Shown here piece after piece: positions 8,202 to 16,866 of a DNA stretch of 64,000 bases (within the stretch, counting starts at the first letter, position 1; the number at the start of each line of letters is the position of its first letter). The position numbers and the translations under genes are program-made. The DNA is from Streptomyces sp. Je 1-369 (lineage in GTDB: Bacteria; Actinomycetota; Actinomycetes; Streptomycetales; Streptomycetaceae), in the NCBI RefSeq assembly GCF_026810505.1, contig NZ_CP101750.1, forward strand, positions 835,448-899,447, read 5' to 3'. The notes below the pieces were generated by a model. The model made no database searches and was not told where the DNA came from. It was given only the letters and a program-made list of their open reading frames with translations.

Positions 8202-8619
8202 TGAGGACCGTCGTGGAGCAGGCCTGACACGCTGGAAGCGCCCCGGGCCGCCCAACGGTGCCCGGCCGCCCCTGCTCGATCATCTCCGTGCGGAGTGGGG
8301 CCGAATGGGAGTGCTGTCGCTGTCGTCCCAGCGCCCGCTCGATGACCGCGCGGCAGTCTTCTTGGCGGCCCGCAGCCGCTCGATGCGCGCCACGTGGCCC
8401 GGGGTTCGGCAGTGCAGACGGACATGATGGTTTCGCTGGCACCGGGGCGTGAGAGCGCCTCGTACCCCACAGTGGAGCCGTCTCGCCACCGCGAAGGCCG
8501 GTCCGAAGGCACCGGATGTCTGTGGCCGATGTTGCACGAGGGCAGCATGGTGACGACGGTCATGTGGTGGGGACCGATACGGGCTCTGCGGGAGTTCCGC
8601 GGTGTCGAACGCGCGGGCC
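8202..8619. other. gap without gene
   Basis: Only short unrelated frames are seen on either strand. It sits between the LysR gene and the truncated ABM copy, and is probably decayed coding DNA. Confidence 0.4.
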
Positions 8620-8800
8620 CGCGCTATCAGACCCATACCCGACAGGCATAAGTGCCCATGCCGGATCGGAACTTCCACATCCGTGGACCGAATGGTTCGC
8701 TGAGAGTGCGCCGGACGGACCGGTGTGCACAGCAAGGGGCACTACCCGATGAGACCCGTGATCGTGGTCGGGACTGCACGGCTTCAAGCCCACCGGGCAT
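8620..8800 (+). pseudogene. truncated inverted copy of the ABM gene promoter and 5' end
   Basis: The plus strand here matches the minus strand of 7180-6965. Shared landmarks are CATGCCGGATCGGAACTTC, a GGTTCGCTGA block, CAGCAAGGGGCAC (the ribosome site) and a start reading MRPVIVVGTARLQAHRA against MKSVIVVGTAKLRADRA in the intact gene. Similarity ends after about 17 codons and the frame continues as unrelated sequence. Confidence 0.85.
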
Positions 8801-9109
8801 CGGTCTGTACATCGGAAGGGCGGGCGCCGGTTCCGATGGGGGTACTGGCTTCGCCCGCCGGTCGCGGTCCTGCCGTGATCATGTTGTCAAAGGGCGTGCT
8901 CGGTAGGGGTTAGCAGCGCTCTCGCGGTGTTGCTGCTCGTCGGCGGCGGAGCAGATGACAAGAACGTCTGGTGTCCGACCGGCCGCTCCGCTCGGCACGG
9001 CCTGCGCGGAGGCGTCCGTGCGTGCACCCAGCAGAAGACTTCCGCAGAAAATCGTCAACGCCTGTGCGAACTGAATTGTCCATCCTTGTTCGAGAACAGG
9101 TGTTCTGAG

Positions 9110-9787
9110 TTGAAGTTCACGTGCCGTATGCCGCTGTCGGGAAGGCCGGGCGTCGCGATTCTCGCCGCTGTCGGTATTACCGCGGGTGTGCTGATCGGCA
9201 AGGAGGGGCTCCGTACCGTGGTGGGCTGCGGTGCGGCCGATGACCGTTACCCGTCCCATACCGCGGCGGACTGGAAGGCGGGCGCTGACCATGTGGTGGT
9301 GGCGGTGCCGACCGCCGAGCGGGCCATCAACAGGCGGGACTTGGGCAAGGGGCCGGTGCGGTACACGGTCGAGCGGACGGTGACGCTCTCGAAGGAGAAG
9401 GTGCTGTGGTCCGCTCGCGCCCCTCGGCGTGAGCTGGGGAGCGCGTTCGAGATGACCGCTCCCGGCTGGTCGGTGTACCGGAGCGGCAAACGGGTCAAGG
9501 GCACGGCTCCCGCTGCTCCCCGGCTGGAGAGCGGTCACAGGTATGTCCTTGCCCTGCGCTGGGATGCCGACCAGTGGGTCGTCCTTGGAGAGGGCGCGGC
9601 TGTGCCGTTCGACGACCATGTGGCGGGGCGAGGGGAGTGGTGCGGTCAGGTGCTGAGCGAGGACGACTTCGCCAAGGGCGAGCGGTTCGCACAGCGGGAC
9701 GACCACAGTCTGGAAGAGACCGTGCGGGGACAGGACGAAGCAGCCATCTCCCACGAACTCGAAAAGACCGACGACAAGAGACCCTAG
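9110..9787 (+). CDS. membrane-anchored or exported protein of unknown function
   Basis: 225 aa from TTG 9110; ATG 9128 is an alternative that leaves 'PLSGRPGVAILAAVGITAGVLIG', an uncleaved signal-anchor-like segment. The rest is soluble and mixed alpha/beta: 'HTAADWKAGADHVVVAVPTAERAI', 'RTVTLSKEKVLWSARAPRRELG', 'HRYVLALRWDADQWVVLGEGAAVPFDD'. I do not recognise the family. The pattern of beta-strands with a final charged tail suggests an extracytoplasmic domain. A deleted, inverted copy lies at 4959-5180, so the gene was once duplicated together with the ABM gene. Confidence 0.65.
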   Translation: MKFTCRMPLSGRPGVAILAAVGITAGVLIGKEGLRTVVGCGAADDRYPSHTAADWKAGADHVVVAVPTAERAINRRDLGKGPVRYTVERTVTLSKEKVLWSARAPRRELGSAFEMTAPGWSVYRSGKRVKGTAPAAPRLESGHRYVLALRWDADQWVVLGEGAAVPFDDHVAGRGEWCGQVLSEDDFAKGERFAQRDDHSLEETVRGQDEAAISHELEKTDDKRP

Positions 9788-9834
9788 CTGTATTGATCAC
9801 GAGCGGTGTCAACACTGGCCGGGCTCGATCATGG

Positions 9835-9978
9835 CTGGCTGGTCGGCGCCGAGCCGCAGATCATGGCTCCACCGCCTTCCAGCAGAAGTTCGGTGTCGCG
9901 CCCACCCCGATCGAGACCACCCTGAGTCAGACCCTGGAGTGGTACCGGGGTTTCCTCGCCACTCTGGCAGAGAGCTGA
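9835..9978 (+). pseudogene. C-terminal scrap of an epimerase/SDR-like gene
   Basis: The reading frame 'FQQKFGVAPTPIETTLSQTLEWYRGFLATLAES' ending at 9978 resembles the last residues of extended SDR / NAD-dependent epimerases (APTPxExTLxxTxEWYR). Nothing upstream continues the domain. Confidence 0.5.
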
Positions 9979-10195
9979 AGCCTGCGGATGGTCCGCGTAC
10001 GCGGTACCGAAAGCAGACCCGCTCAGAGATCAAGCGACTCAGGTCCGAGCGGGCTCGCTGGTGATGGCCCTCAGGCAGCTCAGCGTCCCCGGCGGGGCTC
10101 CTTTCGGCTGGCCTGGTCTGGCCCAACCCCCCGAGTTTGTGCGCACACCAACCACCTCGATGACGAAAAAGAAGCACCGAGAAGGGAACACTCTG

Positions 10196-10612
10196 ATGAT
10201 TCGCCACTGCGTCCGCTTCACTTTCAAGCCCGGCACGACGCCGCAACAGCTCGAAAACGCCCTTGCCAGCCTGCGCTACCAGGGCGAGGTCATCCCCTCC
10301 GTACAGTCATTCCTCGTCGGCCGCGACCACGGCGGCGCGTATGAGTGGGGTGCCACCTTTCAGATAGCGGACCTGGAGGGCTACTGGGAGTACCTCATCC
10401 ACGACGCCCACCGTCGCACCGACGAGATCGGGCTGCCCTTGGTCGACAAGTTCGTTTCCTTCGACATCACTGACGACCTCGACCCCGAGATCGGCAAGGC
10501 CATCGCCGCCCTCCACCAGCGCCGTTACGACAGCGACCCCGACCTCACCGAACTCGTCTCCAACATCAACCAGTACGAAGGCAGCGCCGCCCCCGGCCCC
10601 CACGCAGCCTGA
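10196..10612 (+). CDS. Dabb (stress-responsive alpha/beta barrel) domain protein
   Basis: 138 aa. The Dabb core is visible at the N-terminus: 'MIRHCVRFTFKPGTTPQQLENALASL', then 'VQSFLVGRDHGGAYEWGATFQIADLEGYWEYLIHDAHRRTDEIGLPLVDKFVSFDITDD'. The opening strand with Arg-His, the central strand with G-A-T-F and the 'HxxHRR' helix fit Dabb proteins, ferredoxin-like dimers related to the ABM fold. The C-terminal 40 residues are an extra helical tail. ATG at 10196 follows GAAGGGA. No operon partner; it converges on the MFS gene. The biochemical role is unknown. Confidence 0.8.
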   Translation: MIRHCVRFTFKPGTTPQQLENALASLRYQGEVIPSVQSFLVGRDHGGAYEWGATFQIADLEGYWEYLIHDAHRRTDEIGLPLVDKFVSFDITDDLDPEIGKAIAALHQRRYDSDPDLTELVSNINQYEGSAAPGPHAA

Positions 10613-10761
10613 CACTCAGCCGAGCGACGAGCTGTCGGCGAGTTCCTTGCAGTCGGTCCGCCAGCCCCCTCTCCCCCGCCCTCGCCCTTGCCCTTGCCCT
10701 CGCACCGCTGACCGCGTGCGAGGGCTGTGAGAGGCCCTTCGGCCATGCCCCATAAGAGGTG

Positions 10762-12318
10762 TCACGCACCGCGCCCGGCGCGGACCCGTTCCCGTACGGA
10801 GGTCAGTGGGCGAACCGTTCCGGTCCGGGGGGACGGGCGCATGAACAGCGTGACGAGCACGGCGATCCCGCACACTCCGGCGGCGACGAGCGTCGTCGTG
10901 TGCATGGCGCTGAGGAACGTCGGCGCGGCGGCGTTCGTCGCCGCGGCATCGCCCGTGGCGAGGGCCGAGGCGAGCGACTCCGCCGCGGTCCGGCGGACGC
11001 CCGCCGGGCTGTCGGCGAGCCGGTCGGTCATCATGCCCGCGTACCGGGACCACAGGATCGATCCGAGGACCGCCACCCCGAGCGCGCTGCCCAGCTGGCG
11101 AAGGGTATTGAGCAGCGCTGATCCCGCCCCCGCTCGGTCCATGGGCACGGAGGACGAGGCCAGGGTCGTGCCGGGCGCCAGGACGAGCGCGAAGCCGAGT
11201 TGCAGGGTGAACGCGTCCACGACGAACCACGCGGGGCTGGTGTGGGCGCCAAGCCCGGCCACGCCGGCGAACGCCACGCCCATGAGCGCGGTGCCGACAG
11301 CGATCGTCGTCCGGGCGCCGAACCGTCGCGTCGCCCGCTGTGAGAGCGGGGCCCCGACCACCAGGCCCGCCGACAGCGGAATGAAGAGCAGCCCTGTCTG
11401 CAACGGCGTGAATCCGCGCACCTGTTGGAGGTAGAAGGTCGTGAAGTACAGGTAGCCGAAGACGACGAAGGAGCCGAGCGTCAGGGCCACCGCGGCGGTG
11501 GTGAACGAGGCGTGCTTGAAGAGGCGGACGTCCAGGAGCGGCTCACGGTGGCGCACCTCGGCCAGGGCGAGTACGGCCAGCACGGCCAGGCCGACGGCCG
11601 CGGGCAGCCAGGTTCCCAGGTAGGCCCAGCCGTCGTCGGTGGCGTGCACCACTCCGAACACGAGCAGGCCGATACCCGCCAAGGACGCGGCGACGGGCAT
11701 CATGCGCAGCTGTCCGACGCCGCTCGTCGGCGTCTTCGGAATCCATGCCCAGGTCGCGGCGAGGCCGAGGAGGGCGAACAGTGCGACGAGTTCGAGGACG
11801 GAGCCCCACCACATGCCCGCGCTCAGCAGCGCGCCGCCGAGGAGCGGGCCGAGCGAGATGGACAGGCCTGAGGCGGCCGCCCACGAGGCGATGGCCCGGG
11901 CCCGTCGCTCGGGCCGGAAGATCCGCAGGATCACCGCGAGGGTGGCGGGCATGATGGTGGCCGCGGCCACGCCCATGAGCGCGCGGAGAATGATGATGCC
12001 CAGGGCCGAATCTAGGAATCCGGCCACTGCCGTCGTCACGGCGAAGGCGGCTGTTCCCCAGGCCAGGAGGCGCTTCAGGCCGAACCTGTCACCGGCACTT
12101 CCCGCCACGGGCAGGAAACCGGCGAAGGTGAGGGTGTAGGCGTTCAGGAACCATTGCTGTTCGGTATTGCTTGCACCGAGTTCGCTCTGCATCGTGGGCA
12201 ACGCCACGTTGAGGATGGTGCTGCCCAGCAGCACCGCCGAGACCGTGAGCGTGAGCGCGAGCAGCGCGCGGAAGGGGCGGACGGGGGGCGGTTCAGTGGT
12301 CTGTTCGGTGTTGCTCAT
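10762..12318 (-). CDS. MFS drug/metabolite efflux transporter, DHA2 (14-TMS) family
   Basis: 518 aa with about 14 hydrophobic segments. Seen: helix 1 'LLALTLTVSAVLLGSTILNVALPTMQSELG' (DHA2 motif), 'WFLNAYTLTFAGFLPVAGSAGDRFGLKRLLAWG' (motif A), 'GPLLGGALLSAGMWWGSVL' (motif C of antiporters). It exports a compound by proton antiport. The ATG overlaps the stop of the RidA gene as ATGA, so the three-gene operon (FAD monooxygenase, RidA, MFS) is translationally coupled. Regulation by the divergent TetR at 14323 is inferred. The substrate is probably the aromatic compound handled by the monooxygenase. Confidence 0.92.
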   Translation of the reverse strand: MSNTEQTTEPPPVRPFRALLALTLTVSAVLLGSTILNVALPTMQSELGASNTEQQWFLNAYTLTFAGFLPVAGSAGDRFGLKRLLAWGTAAFAVTTAVAGFLDSALGIIILRALMGVAAATIMPATLAVILRIFRPERRARAIASWAAASGLSISLGPLLGGALLSAGMWWGSVLELVALFALLGLAATWAWIPKTPTSGVGQLRMMPVAASLAGIGLLVFGVVHATDDGWAYLGTWLPAAVGLAVLAVLALAEVRHREPLLDVRLFKHASFTTAAVALTLGSFVVFGYLYFTTFYLQQVRGFTPLQTGLLFIPLSAGLVVGAPLSQRATRRFGARTTIAVGTALMGVAFAGVAGLGAHTSPAWFVVDAFTLQLGFALVLAPGTTLASSSVPMDRAGAGSALLNTLRQLGSALGVAVLGSILWSRYAGMMTDRLADSPAGVRRTAAESLASALATGDAAATNAAAPTFLSAMHTTTLVAAGVCGIAVLVTLFMRPSPRTGTVRPLTSVRERVRAGRGA

Positions 12319-12737
12319 CGCGCGCGTGCCTGCTTCCCGTCGGGCTTTCTGTCAGGCAGGGCGACCACGCACTCGACCTCGATCAGGAACTCCGGGGCGA
12401 ACAGCTTCGCCACACCCACCAGAGTCGACGAGGGCGGCGGCGAACCGTGCAGAGCGCCCAGGATGTGCGGGATCAGATGCGGCTCGTAGTCCACGACGTA
12501 GATCGTCTCCTTGACGATGTCCTGCCGCTGCGCGCCGAGGGCATCAAGCAGACGGTCGACACGGCGGGCCACCTGCGTGGCCTGCGCCGCATGATCTCCT
12601 TCCCCGACGACGCGGCCCTGCTCGTCCCAGGCCACCTGGCCGCTGAGGAACGCCAGCTTCTGGCCGGCCGGCACGGATATCTGACTGACCAGGTCCGGAA
12701 GGCCGAAGACACCGTCCGGTTCGATGCGGTGGATCAT
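12315..12737 (-). CDS. RidA/YjgF/YER057c/UK114-family protein
   Basis: 140 aa. Seen: 'PAGQKLAFLSGQVAWDEQGRVVGEGDHAAQATQVARRVDRLLDALGAQRQDIVKETIYVVDYEPHLIPHILG', then 'STLVGVAKLFAPEFLIEVECVVALP'. This is the chorismate-mutase-like trimer fold. Canonical RidA hydrolyses reactive enamines/imines and carries Arg in the C-terminal 'R-x-x-V/E' segment; here that segment reads 'STLVGVAKLFAPEFLIEVECVV' with Lys instead of the usual Arg, so the activity may differ. ATGA overlaps on both sides place it between the monooxygenase and exporter. Confidence 0.88.
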   Translation of the reverse strand: MIHRIEPDGVFGLPDLVSQISVPAGQKLAFLSGQVAWDEQGRVVGEGDHAAQATQVARRVDRLLDALGAQRQDIVKETIYVVDYEPHLIPHILGALHGSPPPSSTLVGVAKLFAPEFLIEVECVVALPDRKPDGKQARAR

Positions 12738-14266
12738 GCGTGGTCCCCTTCGAGCTGCACATGTGCGGGCAGCGGATCGTGGAGGGCGGCGACGGCGTTC
12801 GCGGCCCCGGCCAGCAGAGCGGCCGCGTCGCTCTCGTCCGAGGCCCATGCCACGTACCCGTCCGGCCTGATCAGGGCGGCGCTGACGCCGACCCATGCCG
12901 CACGGGACTGTTCGGCCGACCGCGGGCAGCGGTACCAGTTGAGTAGGGCGGTCGCGCGGTCGGGAAGGAGACCGTCGGCGTCGAAGCCGTCGACGCGCCC
13001 GAAATCGATGAGCAGGGGGCGGCCGTCCCGAAGGAGGTCGAACAGGTGCTCCGTGTCCGACAGCCTCAGGTTCGGCGCCCGGCAGCCCGCGAGCAAATGG
13101 CGCTGACCGGGCAGCGTGTACGCCACCGCCAACCCGGACAGACGCTGCGCCAGGGCGTCGTTGAGCTGCGGCCGCTCCGCGATCAGCTTTCCCATCAAGG
13201 ACCGCAGCGCGGCTCCCTGCGGTGAGAAGCCGGACATGATCGCGGTCTGCGCCTGGGTGTGCTCGATCGTGTCCTCCCCCACCGGGTGCCTCTCGTGGTG
13301 GTAGGTGTCCAACAGCGCGTTGGTTGCCCGGCCGAGCACGGTCGCCGCCAGCTTCCAGCCGAGATTCATCGCGTCCTGTACACCCACGTTCAGCCCCACC
13401 CCGCCCATCGGCATGTGCTGATGGGCCGCGTCCCCCGCCAGCAGGACGCGGCCCTTGCGGTAGTCCCGGGCCACGCGGCTGGTGTTGCTGTAGCGGGAGA
13501 GCCAGGAGGGGCTGTGCATCCCGTAGTCGGTGCCGGCGATGCGCCGGACCCGCTCCCGCAACTCCTCCAGGGTCAGTTCGCCCGGCCAGTCTTCACGAAG
13601 GTCCTCGGGCGAATGCACCACGATCCGGTGCCGGCCCCCGGACAACGGTACGAGCATGAACGTGCCCCGCACCGTCCACCTGCTCGCGACCGGGCCCGGC
13701 GGCGGATCGCCGAGCACCACATCGCCCAGCACCCCGAGGGCCGTGAACCGGGTCCCGTCGAACTCGATCTCCGCGCACTGGCGCACCGTGCTGCGTGTGC
13801 CGTCGCACCCGACCGCGTACGCGGCATCGAGCTCGTAGGCACCGTCAGGACCGTCGACCGACACGGTCACCGTGTCGCCGGTGTCCACGCAGCCGGTCAC
13901 CCGGTGCCCGCGACGGACGTCCGCGCCCAGGGTGACGGCCCGGCACTGAAGCAGTTCCGTGGTGCGGGCCTGCGGAACCGTGAGCGTGTACGGGAAGTCG
14001 GTGTCCAGTGCCGCGAAGTCGAGGCGGTCGTCGAGGACCGCGAAGTGGCCGCTGGGGATCCGGCCGCCCTCCGCCAACAATTCCTGATGCGCGCCGCGGA
14101 GCGCGAAGGTCTCGATCGTGCGGGCGTGGACCGTCAGCGCCCGGGAGTTCGGATCAATCTCCGGATCCTGCTCCAGGACCACCGCGGGGACGCCGGCCAG
14201 CCGCAGTTCGCAGGCGAGCCACATGCCCGTCGGTCCGCCCCCGATGATGACGACGTTTTCCTCCAT
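12734..14266 (-). CDS. FAD-dependent aromatic monooxygenase (PHBH-like)
   Basis: 510 aa, usual length for group A flavoprotein hydroxylases of the PheA/TetX/rifampicin-monooxygenase type. Seen: the dinucleotide motif 'VVIIGGGPTGMWLACELRLAGV' (residues 5-26), the mid-protein DG motif 'YAVGCDGTRSTVRQ', and the GD motif 'GRVLLAGDAAHQHMPMGGVGLNVGVQDAMNLGWKLAA' for FAD ribityl and substrate contact. The last 100 residues are a thioredoxin-like tail. It hydroxylates an aromatic or polyketide substrate with NAD(P)H and O2. ATG 14266 is chosen because it begins the FAD motif; it faces the TetR gene divergently. Detoxification of an aromatic antibiotic is possible. Confidence 0.9.
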   Translation of the reverse strand: MEENVVIIGGGPTGMWLACELRLAGVPAVVLEQDPEIDPNSRALTVHARTIETFALRGAHQELLAEGGRIPSGHFAVLDDRLDFAALDTDFPYTLTVPQARTTELLQCRAVTLGADVRRGHRVTGCVDTGDTVTVSVDGPDGAYELDAAYAVGCDGTRSTVRQCAEIEFDGTRFTALGVLGDVVLGDPPPGPVASRWTVRGTFMLVPLSGGRHRIVVHSPEDLREDWPGELTLEELRERVRRIAGTDYGMHSPSWLSRYSNTSRVARDYRKGRVLLAGDAAHQHMPMGGVGLNVGVQDAMNLGWKLAATVLGRATNALLDTYHHERHPVGEDTIEHTQAQTAIMSGFSPQGAALRSLMGKLIAERPQLNDALAQRLSGLAVAYTLPGQRHLLAGCRAPNLRLSDTEHLFDLLRDGRPLLIDFGRVDGFDADGLLPDRATALLNWYRCPRSAEQSRAAWVGVSAALIRPDGYVAWASDESDAAALLAGAANAVAALHDPLPAHVQLEGDHA

Positions 14267-14280
14267 GCCACACCTCTCTA

Positions 14281-14331
14281 TCACTGACCAAGTAGATTGC
14301 CGGTGCCAGATATACTCGATCAGTGACCAAG
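14281..14331. promoter_or_regulatory. two near-identical direct sites in the TetR/monooxygenase promoter
   Basis: TCACTGACCAAG at 14281-14292 and TCAGTGACCAAG at 14320-14331 differ by one base and bracket the -10-like TATACT at 14311. The second overlaps the GTG start of the TetR gene. They are probable binding sites for that regulator. Confidence 0.6.
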
Positions 14332-14967
14332 AAACAAGCTGCCGCCCCCACCAAGGTCGGGATCACCCTCGACCACGTCGTCGGTGCGGCGTTCGACGTA
14401 CTGGACCGAGGCGGTGTCGCCAAGCTCTCCACCCGCGCCATCGCGGCAGAACTCGGGGTCAGCATGAACACCGTCATGTGGCACATCCGCACCAAGGACC
14501 GACTCCTGGACACCATGGCCGAGGCTGTCCTCGGCGAGGTCGACTTGGAGGACCTGCCCGAGCACTGGCACGACGAGGCCGCCGAGCTGATCGAACGACT
14601 GCGCGAGGCGATGCTCCGCCACCGGGACGGCGCGCTGCTGGTCTCGGGCACCTTCCCCGCGGAACCGCAGACCCTCGCCTTCACCGACCGCCTGCTCACC
14701 GCCCTGCTACGCGGCTGCCCCACCCGCAGGACGGCCGCGTGGACGGCCTGGAACCTCTTCTACTTCACCCTGGGACTCGTCCAGGAGGAGCAGACGGAAC
14801 CCGCCGACAGCCGCAACCGCCTGCGCACCCGCGTGGCCGAACGCCACCTTCCCGGACTGGACTCGGCGCTGGACGAGTTCATGTCCGTGGACTTCGAAGC
14901 GCGCTTCCGGTTCGGCATCCGGCAGATCCTCCACGCCGCCTCGACCGAAGCGGCACCTGAGGACTGA
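14323..14967 (+). CDS. TetR-family regulator (TetR_C type)
   Basis: 214 aa. HTH in residues 13-60: 'ITLDHVVGAAFDVLDRGGVAKLSTRAIAAELGVSMNTVMWHIRTKDRLLDTMAEAVL'. The 'VMWHIRTKDRLLD' recognition helix is typical of TetR (class C-terminal) regulators of tetracycline- and polyketide-exporters. It carries a helical ligand domain with 'TAWTAWNLFYFTLGLVQEEQ'. GTG start, possibly leaderless or with its start covered by an operator. Divergent from the monooxygenase-RidA-MFS operon, which it is expected to repress until ligand binds. Confidence 0.9.
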   Translation: MTKKQAAAPTKVGITLDHVVGAAFDVLDRGGVAKLSTRAIAAELGVSMNTVMWHIRTKDRLLDTMAEAVLGEVDLEDLPEHWHDEAAELIERLREAMLRHRDGALLVSGTFPAEPQTLAFTDRLLTALLRGCPTRRTAAWTAWNLFYFTLGLVQEEQTEPADSRNRLRTRVAERHLPGLDSALDEFMSVDFEARFRFGIRQILHAASTEAAPED

Positions 14968-15234
14968 AAGAGGGCCCTGCCGTCAGCTGTCCGCCTGGGC
15001 GGGGCGCAGGAGGTTCGGGGTGTCGCGCCCTCCGGAGACGCGGTGATCACGACGTGGCAGGGGTCGCGTCCGCCGGTGCGTTGTAAGGATTCGATCCGAT
15101 GCCACCACCACCGCCCTGAAGGCCTTGACGGGCACCCGCGTCCCGGAACCGCCACCGTCCGGGGCCGACGCCGGCGCGCACACTGCTCGCCGAGGGCGAA
15201 GCCCGTGGGGACGAGGTGCCGTTGCGGGCGCTGG

Positions 15235-15512
15235 TGCCGGAGCCCCGATCGGCTCGGTGCAATCGCGGGCGGTGAAGGTCTTCGAGGCGCTCGGCGACCA
15301 TGAGGCAGCCGCAGTGGAGTACGGACCGGCCGCCGCGGTGAGGCCGGACGCCTTCGCCCGTATCGTCGCCCTGGACCTGTGGCGGAAGCCTAGATGTACA
15401 TCAAGCGGGGCCATGTCGAGCAGGCTTGCGACGCTTGGTCACGGCCCACGGCCCACCACATGGCCGGGGCGCGGTCCGCACGCACCCACAAGGCCATCAC
15501 GAGGAGGGGATG
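15235..15512 (+). pseudogene. relic of the TPR-like C-terminus of a regulator
   Basis: One frame gives 'RAVKVFEALGDHEAAAVEYGPAAAVRPDAFARIVALDLW'; a second gives 'MYIKRGHVEQACDAWSRPTAHHMAG' and 'RSARTHKAITR'. Read together they resemble the repeat-rich C-terminal part of actinobacterial XRE regulators that carry TPR-like repeats, ending in the frequent 'SARTxKAI' segment. The stop/frame change between the two makes it a pseudogene. No DNA-binding N-terminus precedes it. Confidence 0.6.
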
Positions 15513-15725
15513 ACGGCCTCCGTGTTCGAGGCGGGCGTAGTTGACGGCGGAGACGCCGGCCGGTCGTGCCACCTCTTCGCACCGCAGACCGGGCACGCGA
15601 CGCACGTGGGTGCCCGACGATAGGTCCGCGCGCGCCGGGTCGCACGGCGCACGGGCCCGTTACAGGAAATCGGCGAGTTCGCGGTTCGAGATGGCGGCCA
15701 GTGTGGTCCGGTTCGCCGCGGTCAT
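15505..15725 (-). pseudogene. frameshifted N-terminus of an XRE/MmyB regulator
   Basis: Minus-strand pieces 'ISNRELADFL' and 'RRVPGLRCEEVARPAGVSAVNYARLEHGG' match the start and HTH of the intact MmyB-type regulator at 5247-6125 but lie in different frames, with a stop after ADFL. The ligand-binding domain is missing. It is a decayed relative of that gene. Confidence 0.75.
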
Positions 15726-15921
15726 GGCCGTCTCGACAAGGACTGTCAGTCCTAGGCGGGGCGCACCTATGCAGCTCAGGGTCAGTGATGACCGCCTCGA
15801 GGCGGCCGGGGCAGGGGGACAGTGGATGCGGCGCCGGATCAGCCCGATCCGGTGGCCTGTCCCGCAGATGACCGGCCGATCGCCACAAGCCGCACAGGTT
15901 CGAGAAGTTGAGAGAGAAGTC

Positions 15922-16620
15922 ATGAGCCGCATTCTGATCGTCATGTCCGCCGCCGCCGTGTGGGAGCGCACCGACGGCTCGCAGTACCCCACGGGCTACT
16001 GGGCCGAGGAACTGGCCGCGCCGCACGAGGCGTTCGTGAGCGCTGGCCACACCGTCGACTTCGCCTCCCCCGGAGGCGTGCTCCAGCCACTGGACCAGCA
16101 CAGCGCCGACCCGACGCTCGCCGGTGAGGACTGCGCCCGGTACGTGGCCCACGCCCAGCAGGCGCTCAGCGACTTCGGGCCGCTGCTGAAGCTGGACGAG
16201 GTCTCGGCTGCCGACTACGACGCCGTGGTGCTGCCGGGCGGGCACGGCCCCGTGGTCGACCTCTTTCAGGACTCGGACCTGGGCCGGCTGCTGGTCGAGA
16301 CCGACCGCGCCGGGAAGATCGTCGGTGCGGTCTGCCACGGTCCGGCCGCGTTGCTGTCCGCCGTGGACGAGCAGGGCAAGTGGATCTTCACCGGTCGGCG
16401 GATGACCGCGTTCACCGACGAGGAGGAGCAACTGTTCGGCACCGCGGACAACGCTCCGTGGCTGCTGGCGAGCCGTCTGCGCGAGATGGGCGCCCGGCAC
16501 GAGCAGGGTGACGCCTACCAGGCGTTCACCGTTCAGGAGGGCAATCTCTTCACCGGCCAGAACCCGGCCTCCAGCACCCCGATGGCCGACGCGATCAACG
16601 CCGCGCTGGCAGCAGGATGA
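15922..16620 (+). CDS. DJ-1/PfpI-superfamily protein (Hsp31-like)
   Basis: 232 aa. Seen: 'ILIVMSAAAVWERTDGSQYPTGYWAEELAAPHEAFVSAGHTVDFASPGG' and the nucleophile elbow 'VGAVCHGPAALL' with Cys138-His139. Glu29 is in place for the Cys partner. The 'YPTGYWAEELAAP' loop is typical of Hsp31/glyoxalase-III-like members, which act as cofactor-free glyoxalases or protein deglycase/chaperones, so detoxification of methylglyoxal is the likeliest role. ATG 15922 follows 'GAGAGAAG'. It stands alone, flanked by regulator and transposase relics. Confidence 0.88.
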   Translation: MSRILIVMSAAAVWERTDGSQYPTGYWAEELAAPHEAFVSAGHTVDFASPGGVLQPLDQHSADPTLAGEDCARYVAHAQQALSDFGPLLKLDEVSAADYDAVVLPGGHGPVVDLFQDSDLGRLLVETDRAGKIVGAVCHGPAALLSAVDEQGKWIFTGRRMTAFTDEEEQLFGTADNAPWLLASRLREMGARHEQGDAYQAFTVQEGNLFTGQNPASSTPMADAINAALAAG

Positions 16621-16866
16621 TCCCTCGCCCCGGGGACACCGCCCCCCGGGGGGGGGACCGACCACGGACCGCCGTCCCCGGCCCCCCGGCCACCGGTTCC
16701 GGGGCACCGGCACCCGGCCGCCGCGCATTCTCCAGGCAGCGGCGGCCCGGGCAGCCACTCCTTCCGCGCTCTTCCTCCGACGACTCGCTTCCCGCCGTCG
16801 ACGACAGGTGAGGAATCCACCATGACGGACCGCACACCCCGCCCGTCCCGGCGTTGACGCCCTCCC
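16621..16866. other. gap with G/C homopolymer runs
   Basis: Holds CCCCCCGGGGGGGGG near 16650 that can fold back on itself, possibly the DJ-1 gene terminator. At about 16822 a ribosome site (GAGGAATCCACC) precedes ATG and an 11-codon frame MTDRTPRPSRR that stops just before the transposase remnant; it may be the 5' end of a gene cut off by insertion. Confidence 0.4.

Noticed and set aside
8202..8619. Possible small genes downstream of the LysR gene
   Set aside because: Several short frames on both strands but none with a ribosome site, family resemblance or consistent codon bias.
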